Source: Hydrogenophaga crocea (GTDB lineage: Bacteria; Pseudomonadota; Gammaproteobacteria; Burkholderiales; Burkholderiaceae_C). Taken from it: a stretch of DNA of 64,000 bases. Positions 45,365 through 60,418 of this stretch are shown here, piece after piece. Under the pieces are notes generated by a model. The model was not told the DNA's origin, did not search any database, and was given only the letters and a program-made list of their open reading frames with translations. Within the stretch, counting starts at the first letter, position 1. Each line of letters begins with the position of its first letter. The position numbers and the translations under genes were made by a program. The stretch lies in the NCBI RefSeq assembly GCF_011388215.1, contig NZ_CP049989.1:4320001-4384000 (forward strand), read 5' to 3'.

Positions 45365-47484
45365 AGAAGCCGGAACAGACGATGACGGGCGCATCGTGGG
45401 GGCGGAGGCTGTACAAGGGCGGTCTGGCGGCGTGTCTGCTCGCCAGTTCCTGGCTGGCCCAGGCGCAGGTGGCGATCCAGTCGGTCACGGGCGGCATCCA
45501 GAGCGGCGCCGAGATCATCCGCATCAACACCAACGAGCCGCTCAAGGCGGTTCCGGCGAGCTTCTCCACGCAGTCGCCCGCGCGCATCGCGCTGGACTTT
45601 CCTGGCGTCACCAACGCGATCGGCCGCAGCACCGTGGACATCAACGAGGGCAACCTGCGCTCGGCCACGGTGGTGCAGGCGGGCGACCGCACGCGCGTGG
45701 TGATCAACCTCAAGCAGGCAGCAGCTTTCCAGACGCGCATTGACGGCAACAGCCTGCTCGTGGTGCTGGAGCGCTCCGAAGCCGTGACGGCCCAGACGAA
45801 CCCGCCCGCGGCCTTCTCCGAGAGCCGCAACGTGGACGTGGGCGCGTTGCGCGACATCGACTTCCGCCGCGGCACGGGCAACAGCGGCCGCGTGGTCGTC
45901 GAACTGCCGAACAACCAGGTGGGCGTGGACATCCGCCAGGAAGGCACCGGCCTGGTCGTCGAGTTCATGAAGAGCGTGCTGCCCGAAGGGCTGCGCCGCC
46001 GCCTCGACGTGACCGACTTCGGCACGCCGGTGCGCACCGTCACCACCACCCAGAACGGCGATCGCGTGCGCATGGTGGTGGCCGCCACGGGCAACTGGGA
46101 ACACTCGGCTTACCAGAGCGACAACCAGTTCGTGCTCGAGGTGCGCGAGCAGCGCATCGACCCCTCCAAGCTCACCCAGGGCCCGGGCTACTCGGGCGAG
46201 AAGCTGTCGCTGAACTTCCAGAACATCGAGGTTCGAGCGCTGCTGCAGGTGATCGCCGACTTCACCAACTTCAACATCGTCACCTCCGACTCGGTGACGG
46301 GCGCCGTGACCCTGCGCCTGCGCGATGTGCCCTGGGACCAGGCGCTCGACATCATCATGCAGGCCAAGGGCCTGGGCCTGCGCAAGACCGGCAACGTGCT
46401 GTGGATCGCGCCGCGCGACGAGATCGCCGCCCGCGAGAAGCAGGAGCTCGAGGCCCGTGCGACCGTGGAGAGCCTCGAACAGGTTCGCACCCAGTCGTTC
46501 CAGATGAACTACGCCAAGGCGGCCGACATCGCAGCCCAGCTTACCGCGGGCTCGGTGGGAGGGACCGGCTCGTCGGGCGGCTCGGCACGCATCATCTCGG
46601 CACGCGGCAGTGTGATCGCCGAGCCACGCACCAACCAGCTGTTCGTCACCGACATCCCCTCGCGCCTGCAGCAGGTGCAGGACCTTATCGCCAAGCTCGA
46701 CATCCCCATCCGCCAGGTGCTCATCGAGGCCCGCATCGTCGAAGCCGACGACGACTTCAGCAAGTCCATCGGCGTGCGCCTGGGTGGCGGCGTGCGTGAT
46801 TTCAGCGCCGGTTCGGTCAACGGCAACGGCGTTCGCGGCAACTTCGGCAGCAACTACTCGGCCGTCACGACCAGCCCCACGCTGACCTCCTCGCCCTTCG
46901 TCAGCCTGCCCGCGCTGCCGCCCAGTGGCACCGCGGCCACCTACGCCTTGTCGCTGTTCAGCCCCAACGCCTCGCGCTTCCTCGCGCTCGAGATCTCGGC
47001 GCTGGAGTCGGACGGCAAAGGCCGCGTGGTGTCGAGCCCGCGGGTGGTCACGGCCGACCAGGTGAAGGCCCTGATCGAGCAGGGTACCGAATTCCCCTAC
47101 CAGACCGCCACCTCCAGCGGCGCCACGGCCATCGCCTTCCGCAAGGCCAACCTCAAGCTCGAGGTCACGCCGCAGATCACGCCCGAGGGCAACATCATTC
47201 TCGACCTGGACGTGAACAAGGACACCCGCGGCGAGACCACCGTGGACGGCATCGCGATCGACACCAAGCACGTGAAGACCCAGGTGCTGGTCGAGAACGG
47301 CGGCACCGTGGTGATCGGCGGCATCTTCGAGCGCACCGAGCGCAACCAGATCCGCAAGGTGCCGCTGCTTGGCGACATCCCGGCCGTGGGCAACCTGTTC
47401 AAGTCGCGCGACATGATCGATGAGCGTTCCGAACTGCTGATCTTCATCACGCCCCGCGTGCTCGGCCGCACCGCGATCAATTGA
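45361..47484 (+). CDS. pilQ: Type IV pilus secretin PilQ
   Basis: PilQ (707 aa) forms the outer-membrane channel for the type IV pilus and for DNA uptake in competent species. After the signal peptide come two N-terminal AMIN domains (about residues 40-260), an N0/STN domain (LSLNFQNIEVRALLQVIADF), an N1 domain, and the C-terminal secretin domain with VLIEARIVEADDDFSKSIGV and VVIGGIFERTERNQIRKVPLLGDIP. It is the last gene of pilMNOPQ; its stop overlaps a TTG start of aroK. Confidence 0.96.
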   Translation: MKKPEQTMTGASWGRRLYKGGLAACLLASSWLAQAQVAIQSVTGGIQSGAEIIRINTNEPLKAVPASFSTQSPARIALDFPGVTNAIGRSTVDINEGNLRSATVVQAGDRTRVVINLKQAAAFQTRIDGNSLLVVLERSEAVTAQTNPPAAFSESRNVDVGALRDIDFRRGTGNSGRVVVELPNNQVGVDIRQEGTGLVVEFMKSVLPEGLRRRLDVTDFGTPVRTVTTTQNGDRVRMVVAATGNWEHSAYQSDNQFVLEVREQRIDPSKLTQGPGYSGEKLSLNFQNIEVRALLQVIADFTNFNIVTSDSVTGAVTLRLRDVPWDQALDIIMQAKGLGLRKTGNVLWIAPRDEIAAREKQELEARATVESLEQVRTQSFQMNYAKAADIAAQLTAGSVGGTGSSGGSARIISARGSVIAEPRTNQLFVTDIPSRLQQVQDLIAKLDIPIRQVLIEARIVEADDDFSKSIGVRLGGGVRDFSAGSVNGNGVRGNFGSNYSAVTTSPTLTSSPFVSLPALPPSGTAATYALSLFSPNASRFLALEISALESDGKGRVVSSPRVVTADQVKALIEQGTEFPYQTATSSGATAIAFRKANLKLEVTPQITPEGNIILDLDVNKDTRGETTVDGIAIDTKHVKTQVLVENGGTVVIGGIFERTERNQIRKVPLLGDIPAVGNLFKSRDMIDERSELLIFITPRVLGRTAIN

Positions 47485-48032
47485 CTCTCAGCACATCGGT
47501 ATTCCTCGTCGGACTGCCGGGCTCGGGCAAATCCACCGTCGGGCGCCAGTTGGCCCGCCGGCTGGGTTTGCCCTTTGTCGATGTGGACCACGCTATCGAG
47601 GCGCACATCGGCTCCAGCATCCGCACCTTCTTTGAGCGCGAGGGCGAGGCCGCGTTTCGCGACGTCGAGGCCGGCGTGCTGGCCGACATCGCCGCCGGCC
47701 CGATCTCGGTCGTGTCGACCGGCGGGGGAGCGGTGCTCCGGCCCGAGAACCGGCAATGCATGCGCGAGCACGGCCAGGTCGTGTACCTGCGGTCCTCGCC
47801 CGAGGAGCTGCAGCGCCGTCTCCGCCATGACCGCAACCGGCCGCTGCTGCAGGTTGCCGATCCGCTGGCCAAGCTGCGCGAGCTGCACGCACAACGCCAC
47901 CCGCTGTATGCGCAGAGCGCGCATTTCACGATCGACACCGGCCGGCCCTCGGTGGCGACGCTGGTGAACATGATCGTCATGCAGCTCGAGCTCGCGGGCT
48001 TCGTGCGCACCGCGCCCGACGCGCCGGCCTGA
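47481..48032 (+). CDS. aroK: Shikimate kinase (TTG start)
   Basis: Shikimate kinase (183 aa) phosphorylates shikimate in the aromatic amino acid pathway. Walker A is [15 protein letters not shown], the shikimate-binding segments are FVDVDHAIE and [13 protein letters not shown], and the lid contains [13 protein letters not shown]. The TTG at 47481 overlaps the pilQ stop and gives the family N-terminus [10 protein letters not shown]. No better start lies downstream before the P-loop. The pilQ-aroK-aroB order is conserved across many Proteobacteria. Confidence 0.94.
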   Translation: MTLSTSVFLVGLPGSGKSTVGRQLARRLGLPFVDVDHAIEAHIGSSIRTFFEREGEAAFRDVEAGVLADIAAGPISVVSTGGGAVLRPENRQCMREHGQVVYLRSSPEELQRRLRHDRNRPLLQVADPLAKLRELHAQRHPLYAQSAHFTIDTGRPSVATLVNMIVMQLELAGFVRTAPDAPA

Positions 48033-48040
48033 GCCCCCAA

Positions 48041-48057
48041 GGCCCCGCCCGGGGGCC
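48041..48057. repeat. GC hairpin between aroK and aroB
   Basis: GGCCCC-gcccg-GGGGCC forms a perfect 6-bp stem in the 41-base gap. There is no T-tract, so it is not a terminator. It resembles the GC-rich palindromes in the repeat at 63743-63811. Confidence 0.5.
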
Positions 48058-48073
48058 GGCATACACTTCGGGC

Positions 48074-49198
48074 ATGCCCTCCACCGACGTTGTTCCCACG
48101 CCTTTGCAAGTGCCCATCGACCTGGGCGATCGCAGCTACGACATCCTGATCGGCGCCGGCCTGCTCGACGATCCCGCCTCCTACGAAGGCCTGCCCACCA
48201 GTGGTCACGCGCTGATCGTGACCAACGAAACCGTGGCGCCCTTGTACCTGGCGTCGCTCGAGCAGGGGCTCAAGCGACGGCACCGCCAGGTGCACACGGT
48301 GGTGTTGCCCGACGGCGAGGCGCACAAGAACTGGGTCACACTGCAGCGCATCTTCGATGGCCTGCTCGCTGCGGGCTGTGACCGCAAGACCGTGCTCTAC
48401 GCCCTGGGCGGCGGTGTGGTGGGCGACATGACCGGTTTCGCCGCCGCGTGCTTCATGCGCGGCGTGTCGTTCGTTCAACTGCCCACCACCTTGCTGTCGC
48501 AGGTCGACTCTTCCGTGGGTGGCAAGACCGGCATCAACCACCCGCTGGGCAAGAACATGGTCGGCGCCTTCCACCAGCCCTTGCGCGTGCTGTGCGACCT
48601 GTCGGTGCTGCGCACCCTGCCGGCGCGGGAACTCAGCGCGGGCCTGGCCGAGGTCATCAAGTACGGACCGATCGCCGACATGGCCTTTTTCGAATGGATC
48701 GAGACGCGCATCGATGCCCTGCGGGCCCTCGACCTGCAGGCCCTGGCGCATGCGGTGCAGCGCAGCTGCGAGATCAAGGCCGCCGTGGTGTCCAGCGATG
48801 AGCGCGAGTCGGGCCTGCGCGCCATCCTCAACTTCGGCCACACCTTCGGGCACGCGATCGAGGCCGGCATGGGCTATGGCGCCTGGCTGCACGGCGAAGC
48901 CGTGGGATGCGGCATGGTCATGGCAGCGCGCCTGTCGCAAGCGGTCGGGCTGGTCGATGCGGCCTTCGTGGACCGCGTCAAGCGCCTCGTCGAGCGCGCC
49001 GGACTGCCCGTGGTGGCGCCGGTGCTCGACCCCGGTCGCAACGCCGAGCGTTACCTCGACCTCATGCGGGTGGACAAGAAGGCCGAGGCCGGCGAGATCC
49101 GCTTCGTGCTCATCGACGGCCCGGGCCGCGCGGTGCTGCGCCCGGTGCCCGATGCGGTGGTGGCCGACGTGATCGCGCGCAGCTGCCAGCCCGCATGA
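48074..49198 (+). CDS. aroB: 3-dehydroquinate synthase
   Basis: AroB (374 aa) closes DAHP to 3-dehydroquinate, the second step of the shikimate pathway, using NAD+ and a divalent metal. Landmarks are [10 protein letters not shown], the nucleotide-binding [33 protein letters not shown], the metal-binding Glu in GLAEVIKYG, and the metal His residues in [12 protein letters not shown] and WLHGEAV. Full length. The stop overlaps the dgt start by 4 bases. Confidence 0.97.
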   Translation: MPSTDVVPTPLQVPIDLGDRSYDILIGAGLLDDPASYEGLPTSGHALIVTNETVAPLYLASLEQGLKRRHRQVHTVVLPDGEAHKNWVTLQRIFDGLLAAGCDRKTVLYALGGGVVGDMTGFAAACFMRGVSFVQLPTTLLSQVDSSVGGKTGINHPLGKNMVGAFHQPLRVLCDLSVLRTLPARELSAGLAEVIKYGPIADMAFFEWIETRIDALRALDLQALAHAVQRSCEIKAAVVSSDERESGLRAILNFGHTFGHAIEAGMGYGAWLHGEAVGCGMVMAARLSQAVGLVDAAFVDRVKRLVERAGLPVVAPVLDPGRNAERYLDLMRVDKKAEAGEIRFVLIDGPGRAVLRPVPDAVVADVIARSCQPA

Positions 49199-50358
49199 CG
49201 GCCTTGCTGGCCCCCTACGCCTGCGACCCTGCGCGCAGCCGCGGTCGGCGCCATCCCGAGCCCGACGCGCCGACGCGCACCGCCTTCCAGCGCGACCGCG
49301 ACCGCATCGTGCACTCCACCGCGTTCCGCCGCCTGGTCTACAAGACCCAGGTCTTCCTCAACCACGAAGGCGATCTGTTCCGCACGCGGCTCACGCACTC
49401 GATCGAGGTGGCCCAACTGGGCCGCAGCATCGCGCGCTCGCTGCGTCTCAACGAAGACCTCGTGGAGGCCGTGGCGCTGGCCCACGATCTGGGCCACACG
49501 CCCTTCGGCCACGCTGGCCAGGACGCCCTGCACGAAGCCTTGCAGGCCTTGCCGCCGGACGGCCAGGCGCCCGAGGGCTGGGGCTTCGAGCACAACCTGC
49601 AAAGCCTTCGGGTGGTCGACGAACTCGAAGAACGCTACCCCGAGTTCGACGGCCTGAACCTCTGCTTCGAAACGCGCGAGGGCATCCTCAAGCACTGCTC
49701 ACGCCGCCACGCCGAGCAGCTCGAGGCGCGCGAGCCGGGCGGCATCGCGCGGCGCTTTCTCCAGGGCGGCTCGCCTTCGCTCGAAGCCCAGTTGTGCAAC
49801 CTGGCCGACGAGATCGCCTACAACGCGCACGACATCGACGACGGCGTGCGTTCGGGCCTGATCACGATGGAGCAGCTCGAGGCGGTCGAGCTGTTCGACC
49901 GCTACCGCCGCCAGGCGCTACAGCAGCATCCCCACCTGCGCGGCCGGCGGCTGCTCTTCGAAAGCATCCGCCGCATGCTGAGCGATCAGGTGTACGACGT
50001 GATCGACGCGACCCGCGCGCGCATCGCCGAGGCGGGCGTGCAATCGCCCGACGAGGTGCGCGCCTCGGCCGCGCTGGTGCGCTTTTCCGACGGCATGCGC
50101 GACAGCAGCCAGCAGCTCAAGCGCTTCCTGTTCCGCAACCTCTACCGCCACCCGCAGGTGGTCGAGACCACGGGCCGGGCGCGCCAGGTGGTGCGCGACC
50201 TGTTCGAGCGCTACCTGGCCGAGCCCTCGCAATTGCCCGAGGCCTACCGCGAAGCGCCGGCGCTGCCGCGCGCCGTGGCCGATTACATCGCGGGCATGAC
50301 CGACCGCTTCGCGATCCGCGAGCACGAACGCCTGTTCGGCGCCGCGGTGTTCCCATGA
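49195..50358 (+). CDS. dgt: Deoxyguanosinetriphosphate triphosphohydrolase-like protein
   Basis: A 387-residue HD-domain triphosphohydrolase of the dGTPase type, which cleaves dNTPs to deoxynucleoside and triphosphate and so affects the nucleotide pool. The metal-binding HD signature is complete: [13 protein letters not shown], then [16 protein letters not shown], and a later Asp in [17 protein letters not shown]. The N-terminal [22 protein letters not shown] is typical. Length fits the short dGTPase-like class rather than E. coli Dgt. It is coupled by ATGA overlaps to aroB and to the following transporter gene. Confidence 0.93.
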   Translation: MTALLAPYACDPARSRGRRHPEPDAPTRTAFQRDRDRIVHSTAFRRLVYKTQVFLNHEGDLFRTRLTHSIEVAQLGRSIARSLRLNEDLVEAVALAHDLGHTPFGHAGQDALHEALQALPPDGQAPEGWGFEHNLQSLRVVDELEERYPEFDGLNLCFETREGILKHCSRRHAEQLEAREPGGIARRFLQGGSPSLEAQLCNLADEIAYNAHDIDDGVRSGLITMEQLEAVELFDRYRRQALQQHPHLRGRRLLFESIRRMLSDQVYDVIDATRARIAEAGVQSPDEVRASAALVRFSDGMRDSSQQLKRFLFRNLYRHPQVVETTGRARQVVRDLFERYLAEPSQLPEAYREAPALPRAVADYIAGMTDRFAIREHERLFGAAVFP

Positions 50359-51533
50359 GCGGGCCGCAGCCTCCGAAGCGCGCGGCCGCGCTCGTGGTGG
50401 GCGTGGGCGTGACCTGCGCCCTGCACATCGGCAAGCTGCCGCCCGCCGTGCCGGCCTTGCAGGCCGGGCTGGGCATCAGTCTGCTGCAGGCCGGCTTCCT
50501 GTTGTCGCTGGTGCAGCTCGCGGGCATGTGCCTGGGCCTGTTCGTCGGCCTCTCGGCCGACCGCTTCGGTCCGCGGCGCGTGATGCTGCTCGGGCTGGTG
50601 GCCCTCGCACTGGGCAGCGCCTGGGGCGCCACGGCGCCTTCGCCGGGCTGGCTGCTGGCCTCGCGCGTGCTCGAAGGGCTGGGCTTTCTGCTGGCGGTGC
50701 TGCCGGCCCCCGGGCTGATCCGCCGCCACGTGGCCGAGCCGCGGCTGCTCGCGCGCTCGCTGGGCTGGTGGGGCGCCTACATGCCGCTGGGCACGGCCCT
50801 GGCGCTGCTGGTGGGCGCACCGGTGATCGAGTCCATGGGCTGGCGCGTGGTGTGGCTGGCGCTGTCGGGGGTGTCGGCCCTGGCCGCGCTGATGCTGCTC
50901 ATGGGCCTGCCGGCAGATGCCCGCCTGGACGGTCAGGCCGCTCCCTTGCTGCCGCGCCTGCGGCGCACCCTGTCGGCGCCCGGGCCCTGGCTCGTGGCCC
51001 TGGGTTTCCTGCTGTACTCGGGCCAGTGGCTGGCGGTGGTGGGCTTTCTGCCCACCATCCTGGCGCAGGGCGGGCTCGGCGGTGTCGCGGCCGGCCTGTT
51101 GAGCGCGCTGGCCGCGGCGGTGAACATGGGCGGCAACATCGGCGCCGGCCGCTGGATCGCGCACGGTGCGCGACCCCTGGTGGTGCTGCGGCTCGCCTAC
51201 CTCGCCATGGGCGTGGGCGCGGTGCTGGCGTTTGCGCTCGACGGGCCGTTCGGCCTGCAGTACCTGGGGGTGCTGGTGTTCTCCGGCGTGGGCGGGCTGA
51301 TTCCTGGCACGCTGTTCGGGCTTGCGGTGCGGCTGGCGCCGGGTGAAGACACGGTGTCGACCACGGTGGGCTGGATGCAGCAGCTCTCGGCCCTGGGGCA
51401 GTTCGCCGGGCCGCCGCTGGTGGCCTGGGTGGCGACGCTGGCCGGGGGCTGGCAATGGAGCTGGCTCGTGACCGGCGCCTGCTGCCTGCTGGGCCTGTGG
51501 GTGGCCCAGCGCATCGACCGCGCGCTCCCATAA
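50355..51533 (+). CDS. Major facilitator superfamily transporter, substrate unknown
   Basis: A 392-residue inner-membrane transporter with about twelve predicted helices in two halves. The MFS loop 2-3 motif is visible as GLSADRFGPRRVMLLG. The first half contains LGWWGAYMPLGTALALLVG, a pattern seen in CynX/NimT-like members, but this is too weak to name a substrate. It overlaps the dgt stop by 4 bases and is the last gene of the pilM-to-MFS run. Neither neighbour suggests a ligand. Confidence 0.85.
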   Translation: MSGPQPPKRAAALVVGVGVTCALHIGKLPPAVPALQAGLGISLLQAGFLLSLVQLAGMCLGLFVGLSADRFGPRRVMLLGLVALALGSAWGATAPSPGWLLASRVLEGLGFLLAVLPAPGLIRRHVAEPRLLARSLGWWGAYMPLGTALALLVGAPVIESMGWRVVWLALSGVSALAALMLLMGLPADARLDGQAAPLLPRLRRTLSAPGPWLVALGFLLYSGQWLAVVGFLPTILAQGGLGGVAAGLLSALAAAVNMGGNIGAGRWIAHGARPLVVLRLAYLAMGVGAVLAFALDGPFGLQYLGVLVFSGVGGLIPGTLFGLAVRLAPGEDTVSTTVGWMQQLSALGQFAGPPLVAWVATLAGGWQWSWLVTGACCLLGLWVAQRIDRALP

Positions 51534-51560
51534 TCGGCCCCCCACCACGATGCCCCGGCC

Positions 51561-52265
51561 ATGGCCCGACTGCCCCGCCTCACCCTTGCCGGTCACGCCC
51601 ACCACGTGATCCAGCGCGGCAACAACCGCCAGGCCATCGTGCTGGACGACACCGACCGCCAGCAGCTCATGGACCTCGTGTTCGAGCAGGCGCGTGCCCA
51701 CGGCGTGGCCGTGCACGCCTGGGCGCTGATGGACAACCACCTGCACCTGCTGCTCACGCCCACCACGGCCGATGGCGTGCCGCGCACCATGCAGGCCGTG
51801 GGCCGGGCCTACGTGCGCCGCTTCAACAACCGGCACGGCCGCAGCGGCACCCTGTGGGACGGTCGCTACAAGTCGACGCTGGTGCAGGAAGAGGGCTACC
51901 TGCTGGCCTGCATGGCCCACATCGAACTGCACCCGGTGCGCGAGGGCCTGGTGTCGGATCCGCGCGACTACGCCTGGTCGAGCCACCGCCACCACATCGG
52001 GCAGCGCGTCGACCGCCAGCTCACGCCGCACCCCGTGTACTGGGCGCTGGGCAACACGCCGTTCGCGCGCGAGGCAGCCTATGGCGAGCGGGTGCGCGCC
52101 GGCCTGTCGGCCGAGCAGCAGCGGGCCATCGCCGACGCCACGCTCCACGGCTGGGCCCTGGGCGACGCGGCCTTCGTGCAGGCCCTGCAAAAGCACACCG
52201 AGCGCCGGGTGGCGCGTTCGCCGCGCGGCCGCCCGCCGATGCCGGTGCGTGCCGACGAGCCCTGA
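51561..52265 (+). mobile_element. REP-associated tyrosine transposase (RAYT, Y1/HUH family)
   Basis: A 234-residue protein of the Y1_Tnp/TnpA-REP family, single-strand transposases tied to short palindromic REP repeats. The HUH metal site is His60-Leu-His62 in MDNHLHLLL. The N-terminal RLTLAGHAHHVIQRGNNR and downstream TLWDGRYKSTLVQEEGYL, with its candidate catalytic Tyr, follow the family. The C-terminal 60 residues are basic and end in an Arg/Pro-rich tail. It looks intact. Palindromic sequences lie directly downstream. RAYTs are usually vertically kept single-copy genes rather than active insertion sequences. Confidence 0.88.
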
Positions 52266-52273
52266 GCCCTTCG

Positions 52274-52346
52274 CGTCTTTGATCTGTCCCCAATTGAATT
52301 CTCACGAGCTGGGGTGGTGAGAAAAATGGGATCTGACCCCATTTAA
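52274..52346. repeat. Palindromic cluster downstream of the RAYT gene
   Basis: Two inverted repeats follow the transposase: TTCTCAC-gagctggggtg-GTGAGAA, and AAATGGG-atctgac-CCCATTT next to TTTAAAA. A GATCTGTCCCCAATT segment sits just upstream and mirrors the GGGATCTGACCCC core. They are likely REP-type substrates of the adjacent transposase. Confidence 0.65.
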
Positions 52347-52351
52347 AATGC

Positions 52352-52380
52352 TTGGCCGGCATGGTGCGATGCAATATGCT
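52352..52380 (+). promoter_or_regulatory. Candidate sigma-70 promoter of gltB
   Basis: TTGGCC (52352-52357) and TATGCT (52375-52380) are separated by 17 bases, each matching four of six consensus positions. It begins only about six bases after the RAYT-associated palindromes and about 70 bases before the gltB ATG. Confidence 0.4.
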
Positions 52381-52424
52381 CGCAGTCCCGTTTGTTTTTG
52401 CCCCACGACGAATAAGGACACGCC

Positions 52425-57203
<4,779 letters not shown>

Positions 57204-57239
57204 GCCCCCAAGCCCCACGACACGCACAAGGACAGCACC

Positions 57240-58706
57240 ATGGGAAAAGTCACCGGCTTCATGGAATTCGAGCGCATCGAAGAGGGCTACGCGCCCGTGC
57301 CCGAGCGGCTCAAGCACTACAAGGAATTCGTCGTCGGCCTCGATGAGTCGCAGGCCAAGGTGCAGGGCGCGCGCTGCATGGACTGCGGCACCCCGTTCTG
57401 CAACAACGGCTGCCCGGTCAACAACATCATTCCGGACTTCAACGACCTCGTGTACCAGGGCGACTGGAAGAACGCCATCACGGTTCTGCACAGCACCAAC
57501 AACTTCCCCGAGTTCACCGGCCGCATCTGCCCCGCGCCCTGCGAGGCCGCCTGCACGCTCAACGTGAACGACGACGCCGTGGGCATCAAGTCGATCGAGC
57601 ACGCGATCATCGACAAGGCCTGGGCCGAAGGCTGGGTGCGGCCGCAGCCCGCGCGCCACAAGACCGGCAAGAAGGTGGCCGTGGTGGGCTCGGGCCCCGC
57701 GGGCCTGGCGGCCGCGCAGCAGCTCGCGCGCGCCGGCCACGATGTGACCGTGTTCGAGAAGAACGACCGCGTGGGCGGCCTGCTGCGCTATGGCATTCCC
57801 GACTTCAAGATGGAGAAGTCGCACATCGACCGCCGCGTGGCGCAGATGGAGGCCGAAGGCGTGGTGTTCCGCACCGGCGTGCTCGTGGGCGCCATGCCCG
57901 CGGGCAGCAAGGTCACCAACTGGGCCAAGGAAACCGTGAGCGCCGAGCAGCTCAAGAGCGAGTTTGACGCCGTGCTGCTCACGGGCGGCGCCGAGCAGAG
58001 CCGCGACCTGCCCGTGCCCGGCCGCGAGCTCGATGGCGTGCACTTTGCGATGGAGTTCCTGCCGCAGCAGAACAAGGTCAACGCGGGCGACAAGTTCAAG
58101 GGCCAGCTGCGCGCCGACGGCAAGCACGTGATCGTGATCGGCGGCGGCGACACCGGCTCCGACTGCGTGGGCACCAGCAACCGCCACGGCGCCGCGAGCG
58201 TGACCCAGTTCGAGGTCATGCCCCAGCCGCCCGAGCAGGAAAACAAGCCCCTGGTGTGGCCCTACTGGCCGCTCAAGCTGCGCACCAGCTCCAGCCACGA
58301 AGAGGGCTGCGTGCGCGAGTTCGCGGTGTCCACCAAGGAATTCATCGGCAAGAACGGCAAGCTCACCGGGCTGAAGACCGTGCACGTCGAGTTCAAGGAC
58401 GGCAAGTTCGTCGAGGTGCCGGGCACCGAGAAGGAATACAAGGCCGACCTGGTGCTGCTCGCGATGGGTTTCACCAACCCCGTGGCCAGCGTGCTCGAGG
58501 CCTTCGGCGTCGACAAGGACGCGCGCGGCAACGCCCGCGCCAGCACCGACTTCACGGGCGGCTACGCCACCAACGTGGCCAAGGTGTTCGCTGCCGGCGA
58601 CATGCGCCGCGGCCAGTCGCTGGTGGTCTGGGCCATCCGCGAAGGCCGCCAGGCCGCGCGCGCAGTCGACGAGTTCCTCATGGGCTACTCCGACCTGCCG
58701 CGCTGA
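57240..58706 (+). CDS. gltD: Glutamate synthase (NADPH) small subunit
   Basis: GltD (488 aa) takes electrons from NADPH through FAD and two 4Fe-4S clusters to GltB. The N-terminal Cys clusters are [17 protein letters not shown] and [13 protein letters not shown]. The FAD-binding fold is [17 protein letters not shown] and the NADPH-binding fold [15 protein letters not shown], with a final [15 protein letters not shown]. Full length. It lies 36 bases after gltB. Confidence 0.98.
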   Translation: MGKVTGFMEFERIEEGYAPVPERLKHYKEFVVGLDESQAKVQGARCMDCGTPFCNNGCPVNNIIPDFNDLVYQGDWKNAITVLHSTNNFPEFTGRICPAPCEAACTLNVNDDAVGIKSIEHAIIDKAWAEGWVRPQPARHKTGKKVAVVGSGPAGLAAAQQLARAGHDVTVFEKNDRVGGLLRYGIPDFKMEKSHIDRRVAQMEAEGVVFRTGVLVGAMPAGSKVTNWAKETVSAEQLKSEFDAVLLTGGAEQSRDLPVPGRELDGVHFAMEFLPQQNKVNAGDKFKGQLRADGKHVIVIGGGDTGSDCVGTSNRHGAASVTQFEVMPQPPEQENKPLVWPYWPLKLRTSSSHEEGCVREFAVSTKEFIGKNGKLTGLKTVHVEFKDGKFVEVPGTEKEYKADLVLLAMGFTNPVASVLEAFGVDKDARGNARASTDFTGGYATNVAKVFAAGDMRRGQSLVVWAIREGRQAARAVDEFLMGYSDLPR

Positions 58707-58710
58707 ACAG

Positions 58711-58797
58711 ACGATTACCAATCTGTAAGGGGATACGGAAATCGGGTTGAGCCGATTCCCGTATCATGCGGCGGCCGGGTTTCACGCCCGGCTTTTC
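58711..58797. repeat. Three successive hairpins between gltD and mlaF
   Basis: ACAGA-n10-TCTGT comes first. Then a 14-bp stem with one mismatch, from GATACGGAAATCGG (58732-58745), a gttga(g) loop and CCGATTCCCGTATC (58752-58765). Last is GCCGGG-tttcacg-CCCGGC followed by TTTT (about 58773-58797). The last could be a weak terminator of gltBD that leads straight into the mlaF start. Confidence 0.55.
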
Positions 58798-58801
58798 ATT
58801 G

Positions 58802-59620
58802 ATGAACACCGCCTCCCCACCCCCGCTGGTCGAACTGCGCGGGCTCACCTTCGGCTACGGTGAGCGCGTCATCCTCGACGACATCTCGCTGACCGTGCCG
58901 CGCGGCAAGGTCACGGCGCTCATGGGCGCCTCGGGCGGTGGCAAAACCACGGTGCTGCGCCTCATCGGCGGCCAGATCCGCGCCCAGCGCGGCCAGACCC
59001 TGTTCGATGGCGCCGACGTCACCACCATGGACCCGCGCGCGCTCTACGCGGCGCGCCGCCGCATGGGCATGCTGTTCCAGTTCGGTGCGCTGTTCACCGA
59101 CATGAGCGTGTTCGACAACGTGGCCTTCCCGTTGCGCGAGCACACCCGGCTGCCCGAGCCGCTGGTGCGCGACATCGTGCTCATGAAGCTCAACGCCGTG
59201 GGCCTGCGTGGCGCGCGAAACCTCATGCCCAGCGAACTCTCGGGCGGCATGGCGCGGCGCGTGGCACTGGCCCGCGCCATCGCGCTCGACCCCGAGCTCG
59301 TGATGTACGACGAGCCCTTCGCCGGCCTCGACCCGATCTCGCTGGGCACCGCCTCGCGCCTGATCCGCGAAATCAACGACGCCATGGGCCTCACGAGCAT
59401 CGTGGTCTCGCACGACCTCGACGAAACCTTCGCCATCGCCGACCAGGTGATCGTGCTCGCCAACGGCCGCATCGCGGCGCAGGGCACACCCGACGACGTG
59501 CGCCACAGCGACGACCCCCTGGTAGCCCAGTTCGTGAACGCGCGGCCCGAAGGCCCGGTGCGTTTCCACCACCCGGCGCCCTCGCTCGCCGACGACTTCG
59601 GCCCCGGAGGCGCGCGATGA
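58802..59620 (+). CDS. mlaF: Phospholipid transport ATP-binding protein MlaF
   Basis: MlaF (272 aa) is the cytoplasmic ATPase of the MlaFEDB complex, which moves phospholipids between the inner membrane and MlaC to keep outer-membrane asymmetry. Walker A is GASGGGKTT, the signature LSGGMARR, Walker [13 protein letters not shown] and the switch VSHDLDE. The start [14 protein letters not shown] at 58802 was chosen over an ATG 36 bases upstream that lies within the hairpin region. It is the first gene of mlaFEDACB. Confidence 0.95.
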   Translation: MNTASPPPLVELRGLTFGYGERVILDDISLTVPRGKVTALMGASGGGKTTVLRLIGGQIRAQRGQTLFDGADVTTMDPRALYAARRRMGMLFQFGALFTDMSVFDNVAFPLREHTRLPEPLVRDIVLMKLNAVGLRGARNLMPSELSGGMARRVALARAIALDPELVMYDEPFAGLDPISLGTASRLIREINDAMGLTSIVVSHDLDETFAIADQVIVLANGRIAAQGTPDDVRHSDDPLVAQFVNARPEGPVRFHHPAPSLADDFGPGGAR

Positions 59621-60399
59621 GTCCCCTGCACCCCGCCCGCGTCGGCCGCGCCGTGCGCCTGTGGCTCACGGCGCTGGGTTTCGGTGCCCGGCTGTTCGTG
59701 CGCCTGGTCGCCCTGGTGGGCGTGGCGCTGCGCCGCTTCGGCCTGGTGCGCGACCAGATCCATTTCCTGGGCAACCACTCGCTGTCCATCATCGGTGTGT
59801 CGGGCCTGTTCGTGGGCTTCGTGCTCGGCCTGCAGGGCTACTACACGCTGCAGCGCTACGGCGCCACCGACGCGCTCGGCGTGCTGGTGGCGCTCTCGCT
59901 GGTGCGCGAGCTCGGGCCCGTGGTGAGCGCGCTGCTGTTCGCGGGCCGCGCGGGCACCTCGCTCACCGCCGAGATCGGCCTCATGAAGGCCGGCGAGCAG
60001 CTCAGCGCCATGGAAATGATGGCCGTGGACCCGGTGCGCCGCGTGCTCGTGCCGCGCTTCTGGGCCGGCGTGATCACCATGCCGCTGCTGGCCGCCGTGT
60101 TCAGCGCGGTCGGCGTCATCGGCGGCTGGCTGGTGGGCGTGGGCCTCATCGGCCTCGACGGCGGCGCCTTCTGGAGCCAGATGCAGAGCGGCGTCGATGT
60201 CTGGGCCGACGTCGGCAACGGCGTCATCAAGAGCGTCGTGTTCGGCTTCGCCGTCACCTTCATCGCGCTGCTGCAGGGCTACCTCGCACGCCCCACGCCC
60301 GAGGGCGTGTCGCGCGCCACCACCCGCACCGTGGTGATGGCCTCGCTCACCGTGCTCGGGCTCGATTTCGTGCTCACCGCCATGATGTTCAGCATCTGA
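59617..60399 (+). CDS. mlaE: Phospholipid transport permease MlaE
   Basis: MlaE (260 aa) is the inner-membrane permease of the lipid transporter. It has about five to six membrane segments and the family signatures [49 protein letters not shown] and [18 protein letters not shown]. Its ATG overlaps the mlaF stop by 4 bases. Confidence 0.96.
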   Translation: MSPLHPARVGRAVRLWLTALGFGARLFVRLVALVGVALRRFGLVRDQIHFLGNHSLSIIGVSGLFVGFVLGLQGYYTLQRYGATDALGVLVALSLVRELGPVVSALLFAGRAGTSLTAEIGLMKAGEQLSAMEMMAVDPVRRVLVPRFWAGVITMPLLAAVFSAVGVIGGWLVGVGLIGLDGGAFWSQMQSGVDVWADVGNGVIKSVVFGFAVTFIALLQGYLARPTPEGVSRATTRTVVMASLTVLGLDFVLTAMMFSI

Positions 60400-60418
60400 G
60401 CATCCCTGGAGAAACACC

